Positions 30,588 through 38,420 of a stretch of 40,235 bases of DNA are shown piece after piece. Origin of the DNA: DATHGT01 sp035317605 (GTDB lineage: Bacteria; Methylomirabilota; Methylomirabilia; Rokubacteriales; CSP1-6); assembly GCA_035317605.1 (NCBI GenBank), contig DATHGT010000392.1:1-40235 (forward strand), given 5' to 3'. The notes under the pieces were generated by a model that ran no database searches, was not told the DNA's origin, and was given only the letters and a program-made list of their open reading frames with translations. Each line of letters starts with the position of its first letter. The stretch's first letter is position 1. The position numbers were made by a program, and so were the translations under genes.

Positions 30588-30640
30588 GGGGAGCGCGAGG
30601 GGGCGTCAGCCCCTTCGCTCAGATCCCGCGCTCGCTCCCC
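30588..30640 (-). terminator. Nested hairpin at the 3' end of the transport operon
   Basis: An outer stem GGGGAGCG/CGCTCCCC (30588-30595 and 30633-30640) encloses an inner stem GCGAGGGGGC/GCCCCTTCGC (30595-30604 and 30609-30618, one mismatch). It begins 7 nt past the stop of the last ABC gene on the minus strand. The T-run is missing. It is the only structure I see between 30474 and 30646. Confidence 0.5.
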
Positions 30641-30646
30641 CCGATG

Positions 30647-31600
30647 TCAATACAAATGGCAGGCGGTGAAGTGGGCGGGCTTGACCTCGCGCCAGGTCGG
30701 CTCTTCGGTGCGGCAGTGGGGCATGGCTTTGGGGCAGCGCGGGTGGAAGCGGCAGCCCGTGGGCGGATTCATCGGGTTGGGGATCTCGCCCGAGAGCACG
30801 ATGCGCTGGCGGCGGGCCGACGGGTGGAGCGGGAGCGCCGCCGACAGCAGCGCCTGCGTGTACGGATGGAGCGGATCTCCGTAGACGGCGTCGCACGTTC
30901 CCCTCTCGACGAGGCGCCCGCAGTACATCACCGCGAGCTTGGTGCTGAGGTAGCGTGCGGCGGCCAGGTCGTGGGAGATCATCACGTAGGCCAGACGCAG
31001 CCGCTCCTGCAGGTCCTTGAGCAGGTTCAGGATCTGGGCGCGGATGGAGACGTCGAGCGCGGACACCGGCTCGTCGAGGATGATCAGCTTCGGATACGTC
31101 ACCAGCGCCCGGGCGATGGCGATCCGCTGGCGCTGGCCGCCGCTGAACTCGTGGGGATAGAGGCCGGCGCTGCCGCGCTTGAGCCCCACCAGCTCCAGCG
31201 CTTCCGCGACCCGCTCGCTCTTGGCGACCCCGCCGTCGTCGCGCGGCAACGGCTCGGCCACGATGTGCTGGACGCGCATGCGCGGGTTGAGCGAGCTGTA
31301 GGGATCCTGGAACACCGCCTGCACCGAGCGGCGATACCGCGCGCGATCGTCGCGGGCGAAGGCGGACATGTCCTTGTCGTCGAAGCGCAGCGCTCCGGCG
31401 GTGGGACGCTCGAGCAGGAGGAACAGCTTGGCCAGCGTGGTCTTGCCGGAGCCGGACTCCCCCACGATCCCGAGCGTCTCGCCCTCGGCCACGCCCACGC
31501 TGACGCCGTCGACGGCCTTGACCCAGCCGCGCACGCCGCCGACCCCGAAGCCGCCGGCCACCGGAAAGTGCTTCTTCACGTCGACCGCTTCGAGGATCAC
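30647..31600 (-). CDS. Peptide-type ABC transporter ATPase, DppF/OppF-like
   Basis: This 317-residue ATPase is the second nucleotide-binding subunit of a dipeptide/oligopeptide-type importer. It has Walker A GESGSGKTT, Q-loop VQAVFQDPYSSLNPRM, signature LSGGQ-like EFSGGQRQRIAIARAL, Walker B LIILDEPVSALDVSI, and the switch His in ISHDLAAARYLS. The C-terminal oligo_HPY extension has CRFHPRCPKAMPHCR, with the Cys cluster seen in this subfamily. GTG 31600 overlaps the stop of the upstream ATPase as GTGA. It is the last gene of the permease-permease-UbiD-ATPase-ATPase operon. Confidence 0.93.
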   Translation of the reverse strand: MILEAVDVKKHFPVAGGFGVGGVRGWVKAVDGVSVGVAEGETLGIVGESGSGKTTLAKLFLLLERPTAGALRFDDKDMSAFARDDRARYRRSVQAVFQDPYSSLNPRMRVQHIVAEPLPRDDGGVAKSERVAEALELVGLKRGSAGLYPHEFSGGQRQRIAIARALVTYPKLIILDEPVSALDVSIRAQILNLLKDLQERLRLAYVMISHDLAAARYLSTKLAVMYCGRLVERGTCDAVYGDPLHPYTQALLSAALPLHPSARRQRIVLSGEIPNPMNPPTGCRFHPRCPKAMPHCRTEEPTWREVKPAHFTACHLY

Positions 31601-32574
31601 GCCGCCGCCACCCAGCAGTGAGCGGTGTGCCCTTCCGAGACGTTGACGGCGGATGGATACGCTTCGTCGCAGACGAGCTGGCGCTTCGGACAGCGCGGGG
31701 CGAACGGACAGCCGGGGGGCAGCGTGGCCAGGTCGGGCGGCTGACCGCCGATCTCGACCAGCCGTTCGGCCCTGAGGTCGACGTCGGGCAGGCAGCGCAG
31801 GAGCGCCTGGGTGTAGGGATGGGCCGGCTTGTCGAAGACCTCCAGGGTGCTGCCCATCTCCACGATGCGCCCCGCGTACATGACGGCCACCCGGTCGGCG
31901 TTGGCGGCCACGATCCCGAAATCGTGGGTGACCAGGATGACGGCCACCCCCGACGCCCGCTGGACTTCCTTGAGCAGCTCCAGATACTGAGCCTGAATGG
32001 TGACGTCGAGCGAGGTGGTGGGCTCGTCGGCGATGAGCAGGCGCGGCGCGCACGACATCGCGATCGCGCTCGACACGCGCTGGCGCATCCCGCCGCTGAG
32101 CTGGTGCTGGAACTGGCCGAGGCGGGCGGCGGCGCCGGGAATCCGCAATCGCGAGAGCGCATCGACAACCCGGTCTCTCAGCGACGAGCCGCGCAGTCCC
32201 TGATGGAGCTTGACCACCTCGCTCACCTGGGTGCCGATGGTCAGCGCGGGGTTGAGCGAGGTCATGGGGTCCTGCAGGACCATCGCGATCTGCTTGCCGC
32301 GCACGTGCCGCATCTGCCCCGGCGACTTCCGCAACAGGTCCTCGCCGTCGAGCAGCACCCGGCCGCCCACGATGCGCCCGGCGGGCTCGGGGACCAGCCG
32401 GACCAGCGACAGGCACGTGACGGATTTGCCGGACCCGGACTCGCCGACCAGCGCGAGCGTTTCCCCGGCGTCGAGCGTGAAGCTCACGCCGTCCACCGCC
32501 CGCGTGACCCCGCGCCGGGTGAAGAAATGCGTCTTCAGATTTTCGACGACGAGCAGCGGCGACGACGCGGCCAT
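31597..32574 (-). CDS. Peptide-type ABC transporter ATPase, DppD/OppD-like
   Basis: This 325-residue ATPase is the first nucleotide-binding subunit. It has Walker A GESGSGKSVT, Q-loop IAMVLQDPMTSLNPALTI, signature QLSGGMRQRVSSAIAM, Walker B LLIADEPTTSLDVTIQ, and switch His VTHDFGIVAANADRVA. The oligo_HPY tail (CPFAPRCPKRQLVCDEA) ends near HCWVAAA. The two ATPases form a heterodimer under the two permeases. The ATG at 32574 follows the ubiD stop by 14 nt. Confidence 0.94.
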   Translation of the reverse strand: MAASSPLLVVENLKTHFFTRRGVTRAVDGVSFTLDAGETLALVGESGSGKSVTCLSLVRLVPEPAGRIVGGRVLLDGEDLLRKSPGQMRHVRGKQIAMVLQDPMTSLNPALTIGTQVSEVVKLHQGLRGSSLRDRVVDALSRLRIPGAAARLGQFQHQLSGGMRQRVSSAIAMSCAPRLLIADEPTTSLDVTIQAQYLELLKEVQRASGVAVILVTHDFGIVAANADRVAVMYAGRIVEMGSTLEVFDKPAHPYTQALLRCLPDVDLRAERLVEIGGQPPDLATLPPGCPFAPRCPKRQLVCDEAYPSAVNVSEGHTAHCWVAAA

Positions 32575-32588
32575 CGGGCGGGCGCGCC

Positions 32589-34235
32589 CTACCCTTTGTC
32601 CAGCGTGCGGATCTCGGTGTTCATCGGCACGTCGGAGCGGCGATGCTCCGCGCACCAGCGGCCGGTGTCCCAGTAGTCGCCGCGCACCGCGCGCTGGGCC
32701 TGCGCTTCCAGGTGCTCGTTCCACTCGCCGAGGTCGTAGCCGTACCATGGCATCTCCGGCCTCAGCGCGGGCAGCCCCAGCTCGTCCCAGATCTTCCGCG
32801 CCGCTTCCATGTACTCGCGCTTGGGCAGCGAGATCGGCGGGAAGGTTTCCTTGAGCACGGCGTTGATCAGGACCGCGGAATCCTCGTGGTCGAGCATGCT
32901 GCGCGGGCCGTGGCCCTCGTCCTTGTGCGCCAGGATCTGCACGTCGCGGTGGGGCTTGCACCGATAGGACATGGCCCAGAAGATCGCGTCGCTGTTGTCG
33001 GCGTCGATGTCGCTGTCGACGGCGACGATCCATTTGCCCTCGGCCCGGCGGAACGACGCGACCCCGTAGAGGGCGCGCCAGATCTCGGTCGGGGCCACGC
33101 CCTTGGCGAACTGGATCACGATCAGCTTGTGCAGCGAGGTCAGGGGCTCGTGGGTCACCACCTTCTCGACGCCCCGGATGCCCAGGTGGTCGCGCAGGTG
33201 GATCATCTGGGCCGCCTCGTAGGCCGGCCGCTTGATGCAGCTCGACTCGCTCGGCGTCACCTGACTCACCCACGAGGTCAGCACCGCCTGCGTGCGGCGG
33301 GTGATCGCGGTCACGTCCATGTAGCCGTTGTATTCCTGGAGATTGACGTGGCCGTGCGATTCGCCGAACGGCGCCTCGGGCTCGAGCCACTCGGTGCTCA
33401 CGTAGCCCTCGACCACGATCTCGGCCTCGGCGGGCACCAGCAGGTCGACGGTCTTGGCCCGCACCACGTTCAGCGGATGGCCGGTGAGTCCGCCGGTGAC
33501 GTGCAGCTCGTCGACGGTCTCCGGCAGCTTCTGCACGGCGGTGAACGAGACGGCCGGCGGGCAGCCGAGCACGACCGCGCACGGCATCGGCTTGCCCAGC
33601 GCCTTCCACTTGAGCCAGTGCAGATAGCCGCCCGTCCGCAGCTCGATCGACGTGTTCATGCCGAGCCGGTCGGGCGCCTTGAGCTGACCTCGATAGTTAC
33701 CCATGTTCTGGACGCCGGTCTCCGGGTCCTTGGTGATGTAGTGGCTGGAGCTCGTATAGGGCGCATTGTCCCAGCCCGGCGTCGAGATCGGCACGGGAAT
33801 CGCGTCGAGCCCGTGCCCGCTGGTCAGGGCCGCTCCCGTCCAGACGATCTCGTGGCAGGGCGCGTCCTCGACGAGACGGGGCGCGATCGGGTGGCTCATC
33901 GCGCGGATCCACGTGTCGCGGATCTCGCCGATCGCGCACTGCATGCCCAGCGAGTAGATCGCGCGGTTGCCCGCGAGCCCGCAGACCAGCACGGGGATGT
34001 CGTACGCCCGCCCCTTGCTGTCGGTGACGTTGGTGAACAGGAACGCGCGGCGGTCCTCCTCGCGAATGCCCCCGCGGAACTGCCAGCGCACGAGCGGGTG
34101 CATCTCGGTGTCCTTGTTGATCGGGCGGTCGACGACGATCAGCAGGCCGGCCCGGCGCAGCGCCTCGATGTGATCGTGGAGGTCGGGATAGCCGCGCGGC
34201 CGCGTGGCCGCCGGAGTCTCGGCGATGGTGGCCAT
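32589..34235 (-). CDS. UbiD-family decarboxylase inside a transporter operon
   Basis: This 548-residue protein is of the UbiD family, prenylated-FMN-dependent reversible decarboxylases acting on aromatic or alpha,beta-unsaturated acids. It starts ATIAETPAATRPRGYPDLHD, and has ALTSGHGLDAIPVPISTPGW, the conserved acid block ECVS-like GYVSTEWLEPEAPFGESHGH, and the C-terminal region VDSDIDADNSDAIFWAM. ATG 34235 is the second of two consecutive ATGs and has GAGAGG at the better spacing. It lies between permease and ATPase genes, so it should be co-expressed with the importer. UbiX, which makes prFMN, is not in the window. The substrate cannot be told from sequence. Confidence 0.9.
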   Translation of the reverse strand: MATIAETPAATRPRGYPDLHDHIEALRRAGLLIVVDRPINKDTEMHPLVRWQFRGGIREEDRRAFLFTNVTDSKGRAYDIPVLVCGLAGNRAIYSLGMQCAIGEIRDTWIRAMSHPIAPRLVEDAPCHEIVWTGAALTSGHGLDAIPVPISTPGWDNAPYTSSSHYITKDPETGVQNMGNYRGQLKAPDRLGMNTSIELRTGGYLHWLKWKALGKPMPCAVVLGCPPAVSFTAVQKLPETVDELHVTGGLTGHPLNVVRAKTVDLLVPAEAEIVVEGYVSTEWLEPEAPFGESHGHVNLQEYNGYMDVTAITRRTQAVLTSWVSQVTPSESSCIKRPAYEAAQMIHLRDHLGIRGVEKVVTHEPLTSLHKLIVIQFAKGVAPTEIWRALYGVASFRRAEGKWIVAVDSDIDADNSDAIFWAMSYRCKPHRDVQILAHKDEGHGPRSMLDHEDSAVLINAVLKETFPPISLPKREYMEAARKIWDELGLPALRPEMPWYGYDLGEWNEHLEAQAQRAVRGDYWDTGRWCAEHRRSDVPMNTEIRTLDKG

Positions 34236-34245
34236 CATGTCCTCT

Positions 34246-35163
34246 CTAGCGTCCGTCGGCGGTGGCCGCGCCCGGCACGGGAGCGGGGCCAAGGATCGCG
34301 GCCGGTTCTTCGGCCGCCGCGCTGCCGCCGAGCTGGCGCAGCCGCGGGTCCAGGTGATCGCGCAGCCAGTCGCCCATGAGGTTCACGGCCAGCACGGTCA
34401 GGAGCATCGCGAGTCCCGGGAACAGCGTGATCCACCAGGCCGTGGCGATGAAGCCGCGCCCGTCGGCGATCATCAGCCCCCAGGCCGGAGCCGGCGGCGG
34501 CACGCCCACGCCCAGGAAGCTCAGCGTGCCCTCGAGCAGGATCACGTAGCCGACCTGGAGCGTCGAGATCACCAGCAGCGTGGGAGTCACGTTGGGCAGG
34601 ATGTGACGGGCGATGATCCACGCGCTGGAGCGCCCGGCCACCACGGCCAGGGCCACGAAGTCCTGCTCCTTGATGCCGAGCGTCTCGCCGCGGATCTGCC
34701 GGGCGAAGCGCGGCCACAGGAGCAACGCGATCACCAGGATGACGTTGCGGAAGCTCGGCTCGGACACCGCCACCAGCACCACCGCGATCAGGATCGTGGG
34801 CAGCGAGAGCGCGATGTCGGTCACCCGCATGAGGATCGCGTCGGTAACGCCGCCGCGATAGCCGGAGATCAACCCCACCAGCGTGCCGAGCGTACCTGAC
34901 ACCACGATGGCCACCAGCGACACCAGCAGCGAGATGCGGCTGCCGTAGATGATCCGGCTCAGCACGTCGCGCCCGAAGCGATCGGTCCCCAGCGGATGCT
35001 CGGCCGTACCGCGCTCCATCCACACCGGTGGGATCAGCTTCGCGGTGATGTCGCCCTCGGTCGGACTCTGGGGCGCCAGGAACGCGGCGAACACGGCGGC
35101 CACGACGAGCGCCCCCAGGATCGTCAGAGGAAACCACGGCAGGTCGTGGCTACGCACGCGCAT
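34246..35163 (-). CDS. Peptide-type ABC transporter permease, DppC-like
   Basis: This 305-residue inner-membrane permease carries the N-terminal OppC-type domain (one early helix, then EHPLGTDRFGRDVLSRIIYG, the conserved motif of this subfamily), about five further transmembrane segments, and the EAA loop in DFVALAVVAGRSSAWIIARH with ILPN. It ends in an unusual Ala/Pro-rich tail (GSAAAEEPAAILGPAPVPGA). It overlaps the upstream permease by 14 nt and is followed by ubiD after 10 nt. Confidence 0.93.
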   Translation of the reverse strand: MRVRSHDLPWFPLTILGALVVAAVFAAFLAPQSPTEGDITAKLIPPVWMERGTAEHPLGTDRFGRDVLSRIIYGSRISLLVSLVAIVVSGTLGTLVGLISGYRGGVTDAILMRVTDIALSLPTILIAVVLVAVSEPSFRNVILVIALLLWPRFARQIRGETLGIKEQDFVALAVVAGRSSAWIIARHILPNVTPTLLVISTLQVGYVILLEGTLSFLGVGVPPPAPAWGLMIADGRGFIATAWWITLFPGLAMLLTVLAVNLMGDWLRDHLDPRLRQLGGSAAAEEPAAILGPAPVPGAATADGR

Positions 35164-36073
35164 GGCGGATCCTCGGATTCAAGTAGCTGTAGAGCATGTC
35201 GACCATGAGGTTGCCGACGAGATAGAGCGCGCTGAGCACGAGGACTCCGGCCTGGACGATGGGGTAGTCGCGGGTCGTGATGGATTCCAGGATCAACCGG
35301 CCCAGGCCCGGCCACGCGAACACCGTCTCGGTGACGACCGCCCCGCCCAGGAACTGCACGAAGAGCAGGACCGCGAACGTGATGACCGGGAGCAGCGCGT
35401 TCTTGAGCCCGTGCTTCCAGAGCACGACCTGCTCGTGCAAGCCCTTGAGCCGCGCGAACTTGATGTAGTCGGAGTTGAGCACCTCGAGCATCGCCGAGCG
35501 CGTGAGGCGCAGGATGGCCGCCGAGGTGAAGTAGCCCAGCGTGAAGGCGGGCAGGATCAGGCTCGACGGACCGCCGCGCCCTCCCGCCGGGAGCAAGCCC
35601 AGGATGACGGCGAAGAACAGGATCAGCATGAGCCCGAGCCAGAACGCGGGCATGGACTGGCCGAGGACCGCGAAGACCCTGGCCCCGGTGTCGATCGCGC
35701 TGCCCCGGCGCACCGCCGAGTACATGCCGAGGGGAACCCCGAGCAGCACGCTCATGACCATCGCCACGAACCCCAGCTCGACGGTCGCGGGCAGGCGCTC
35801 CCAGATGTGCTCGGTCACGGGGCGGCGGGTGAGGATCGAGCTTCCGAAGTCGCCGAGCGCGATGTTCCTCACGTAGATCGCGTACTGGACGAGCAGCGGG
35901 CGGTCCAGGCCGAGATGATGGGTGAGAATCTGCTGATCGCGCTCGGTGGCGTTGACGTCGAGGAGCAGGTTGATGGGATTGCCGGACAGACGCGTCAGTA
36001 CGAACACGATGCTGACGACCACCAGCATGCTCAGGAGGGTCTGGAATACGCGCCCGACCAAGTACCGCCACAT
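35150..36073 (-). CDS. Peptide-type ABC transporter permease, DppB-like
   Basis: This 307-residue first permease has the expected N-terminal helix (YLVGRVFQTLLSMLVVVSIV), a periplasmic loop with HHLGLDRPLLVQYAIYVRNI and ALGDFGSSI, and further membrane helices. The EAA-type coupling motif is DYIKFARLKGLHEQVVLWKH, then GLKNALLPVITF. It is the first gene of the minus-strand operon. On the minus strand a TAGGAT at 36091-36086 ends 12 nt before the ATG and shares base pairs with a -10-like sequence of the divergent binding-protein gene. Confidence 0.94.
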   Translation of the reverse strand: MWRYLVGRVFQTLLSMLVVVSIVFVLTRLSGNPINLLLDVNATERDQQILTHHLGLDRPLLVQYAIYVRNIALGDFGSSILTRRPVTEHIWERLPATVELGFVAMVMSVLLGVPLGMYSAVRRGSAIDTGARVFAVLGQSMPAFWLGLMLILFFAVILGLLPAGGRGGPSSLILPAFTLGYFTSAAILRLTRSAMLEVLNSDYIKFARLKGLHEQVVLWKHGLKNALLPVITFAVLLFVQFLGGAVVTETVFAWPGLGRLILESITTRDYPIVQAGVLVLSALYLVGNLMVDMLYSYLNPRIRHARA

Positions 36074-36084
36074 ACCGGGTGCGC

Positions 36085-36091
36085 TATCCTA
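36085..36091. promoter_or_regulatory. Shared -10-like sequence between divergent transport genes
   Basis: TATCCT (36085-36090) on the plus strand and TAGGAT (36091-36086) on the minus strand occupy the same base pairs between dppB-like and the binding-protein gene. Either hexamer matches 4/6 of TATAAT. One site could therefore drive both operons in opposite directions. No good -35 is visible for either. Confidence 0.4.
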
Positions 36092-36113
36092 ACCCAGCAT
36101 GGAGGGACACACC

Positions 36114-37649
36114 ATGATCCGTTGCCGCCGATGGCTAGGCCTCCTGGCCGTGCTGCTGCTCGTGCTCGCGTGGTGCGGCCAGGCCGCCGCCGCCCCGGAA
36201 GGTCAGCTGACCTGGGCCGTGCACACGACGCTGGTGCCGGCCTGGTTCGACCCCGTCGAGATGCCGAGCGTGATCACGCCGTTCATGATTCTGTACGGCC
36301 TCCACGACGCGGTCGTGAAGCCCATGCCGGGCCAGCCCCTGGCGCCGAGCCTGGCCGAGTCGTGGAACACGTCGAAGGATGGGCTCGTCTACGAGTTCGT
36401 GCTGCGCAAGGGCGTGCGCTTCCACAACGGCGATCCCGTCACCGCCGAGGACGTGAAGTTCTCGTTCGAGCGCTACCGTGGAGTCTCGGCCAAGCTGCTC
36501 AAGGACCGCGTGGCCGCGGTGGAGACGCCCGACCCCTCGCGGGTGAGGTTCCGGCTGAAGGCGCCGTGGCCCGACTTCATGATGTTCTACTCGAGCGCCA
36601 CCGGCAGCGGCTGGGTCATGCCGAAGAAGTACATCGACAAGGTCGGCGAGGAGGGCTTCAAGAAGGCCCCGGTCGGCGCCGGCCCGTACAAGTTCGTCTC
36701 CTCCACCCCCGGCGTCGAGCTGGTCCTCGAGGCCTTCGACGGCTACTGGCGCAAGGTCCCCAACGTCAAGCGCCTGGTCTTCCGCGTGATCCCCGACGAG
36801 ACCACGCGCCTGGCCGCGCTCAAGCGCGGCGAGGCCGACATCGCGTACGCGATGAGCGGCGAGATCGGGCGGGAGATCCAGCGCACCGCCGGACTCACCC
36901 TCAGGCCGACGATCATCCAGTCCACCCACTTCGCGTTCTTCGCCGACCAGTTCGATCCCAAGTCGCCCTGGCACGACCGCCGCGTGCGGCTGGCCGCCAA
37001 CCTGGCGATGGACCGCAACGCGATCAACCAGGCCATCTCGCTGGGCAATTCGAGGATCACGGGCAGCGTCATCCCGAGCACGTTCGACTTCTACTGGCAG
37101 CCGCCGGCCATCCCTCGCGATCCCATCAGGGCCAAGCAGCTGCTGGCCGAAGCCGGGTATCCCAATGGTCTGGACGGCGGCGACTACAACTGCGACGTGG
37201 TGGCGTGCACGACCGGCGAGCCCGTCGTCAACGACTTCAAGAGCGTGGGCATCGCGCTCAAGATCCGCCCGCTGGAGCGGGCCGCGTTCTTCAAGGGGTT
37301 CTCCGAGAAGAAGCTCAAGAACGTCATCCACGTCTTCGGCGGCGTGTTCGGCAACGCGGCCACCCGGCTGGAAGCGTTCGTGGTCAGCGGCGGGACGTAC
37401 GCGTACGGCGCCTACCCTGATCTCGACGGGCTCTTCCGCGACCAGGCCGCCGAGCTGGATCGCGCCAAGCGCGAGACGCTCCTACAGCGCATGCAGCAGA
37501 TCGTCCACGAGCGCGCGATGTTCGCGCCGATCTACGAGCTGGCGTTCATCAACGGCGTCGGCCCACGCGTGGAGGAAGCGGGCCTCGGCTTGATCGCCGG
37601 CTACGCCTACTCGGCGCCCTACGAAGACCTCAAGATCAAAGGCAAATAA
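36114..37649 (+). CDS. Secreted ABC substrate-binding protein (SBP_bac_5, DppA-like)
   Basis: The product is 511 residues from ATG 36114, which has GGAGGG at a good distance; ATG 36099 is in frame but lacks one. A signal peptide (MIRCRRWLGLLAVLLLVLAW, followed by an A-x-A site near residue 25) directs it to the periplasm. The rest is a peptide/nickel-type binding fold: VLRKGVRFHNGDPVTAEDVK, GAGPYKFVSSTPGVELVLEA, and PDETTRLAALKRGEADIAYA. The ligand may be peptide, opine or another solute, since this family is broad. It is divergent from the permease genes and should feed them. The SDR gene begins 14 nt downstream. Confidence 0.92.
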   Translation: MIRCRRWLGLLAVLLLVLAWCGQAAAAPEGQLTWAVHTTLVPAWFDPVEMPSVITPFMILYGLHDAVVKPMPGQPLAPSLAESWNTSKDGLVYEFVLRKGVRFHNGDPVTAEDVKFSFERYRGVSAKLLKDRVAAVETPDPSRVRFRLKAPWPDFMMFYSSATGSGWVMPKKYIDKVGEEGFKKAPVGAGPYKFVSSTPGVELVLEAFDGYWRKVPNVKRLVFRVIPDETTRLAALKRGEADIAYAMSGEIGREIQRTAGLTLRPTIIQSTHFAFFADQFDPKSPWHDRRVRLAANLAMDRNAINQAISLGNSRITGSVIPSTFDFYWQPPAIPRDPIRAKQLLAEAGYPNGLDGGDYNCDVVACTTGEPVVNDFKSVGIALKIRPLERAAFFKGFSEKKLKNVIHVFGGVFGNAATRLEAFVVSGGTYAYGAYPDLDGLFRDQAAELDRAKRETLLQRMQQIVHERAMFAPIYELAFINGVGPRVEEAGLGLIAGYAYSAPYEDLKIKGK

Positions 37650-37663
37650 GGAGAGCAATACCC

Positions 37664-38413
37664 ATGGCTAAGCTCGAAGGGAAAGTGGCGCTGGTCACCG
37701 GATCGGGGCGGAACATCGGACGCGCGACCGTGTTGAAGCTCGCCGCCGAGGGCGCCAACGTGATCGTGAACTCGCGCTCGAACCACCAGGAAGCCGACGC
37801 GGTCGCCAACGAGGCGCGGGCCCTCGGCGTCAAGGCGCTCGCCCTCATCGCCGACGTGGCCAAGAAGTCCGAGGTCGACCGCATGCTGTCGCGCGCCATG
37901 TCGGAGTTCGGCCGCGTCGACATCCTGATCAACAACGCGGCCATCCGTCCGCACAAGGCCTTCACCGAGCTGACGCTGGAGGACTGGGAAGAAGTGCGCG
38001 GGGTCGTCCTCGACGGCGCCTTCTACTGCACCCGCGGCGTCATCGAATCGATGGTGAAGAACAACTACGGACGCATCCTGTTCTTCACCGGGGAAGGCGC
38101 GTTCCAGGGGGCGCCCAAGCGCGGCCACGTCTCCGCGGCCAAGATGGGCCTGGTCGGCCTGGCCCGCAGTCTGGCCAACGAGTTCGCCCCCCACAACATC
38201 CGGGTCAACGTGGTGTGCCCGGGCAGCATCGATACTTCCCGAGCCAATCCCCAGTGGTACGCGGGCCGCGCCCCCACCGCCTCCGGCATCCCGCTCGGCC
38301 GCCAGGGCACGTCGGACGAGATCGCCGCGACGTGCCTGTTCCTGGTCACCGACGACAGCGGCTTCATCACCGGCCAGACCATCCACGCCAACGGAGGCGT
38401 CGCCGCGTACTGA
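37664..38413 (+). CDS. Short-chain dehydrogenase/reductase with degenerate catalytic residues
   Basis: This 249-residue Rossmann-fold SDR has the cofactor motif TGSGRNIGRAT at the N-terminus, the NNAA motif (ILINNAAIRPHK) and the C-terminal PGSIDTS and GGVAAY ending. The normal catalytic tetrad is Asn-Ser-Tyr-Lys. Here the Y-x3-K position reads HVSAAK, so Tyr is His and Lys is retained; the Ser position, 13 residues before, is Thr (FFTGEGAFQG); and the Asn of the NLDGAF-type motif is Val (VVLDGAF). It may bind nucleotide without classic dehydrogenase chemistry. It is in the binding-protein operon. Confidence 0.88.
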   Translation: MAKLEGKVALVTGSGRNIGRATVLKLAAEGANVIVNSRSNHQEADAVANEARALGVKALALIADVAKKSEVDRMLSRAMSEFGRVDILINNAAIRPHKAFTELTLEDWEEVRGVVLDGAFYCTRGVIESMVKNNYGRILFFTGEGAFQGAPKRGHVSAAKMGLVGLARSLANEFAPHNIRVNVVCPGSIDTSRANPQWYAGRAPTASGIPLGRQGTSDEIAATCLFLVTDDSGFITGQTIHANGGVAAY

Positions 38414-38420
38414 TCCGCCG

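Noticed and set aside
31618..32676. 352-codon plus-strand frame opposite the ATPase gene
   Set aside because: It is a shadow of the DppD-like ATPase, whose Walker and signature motifs are all on the minus strand.
34949..37420. 823-codon plus-strand frame over the permeases and binding protein
   Set aside because: It is antisense to the permeases and out of frame with the binding protein. Low-complexity His/Arg/Gly-rich translation is typical of GC-rich shadow frames.
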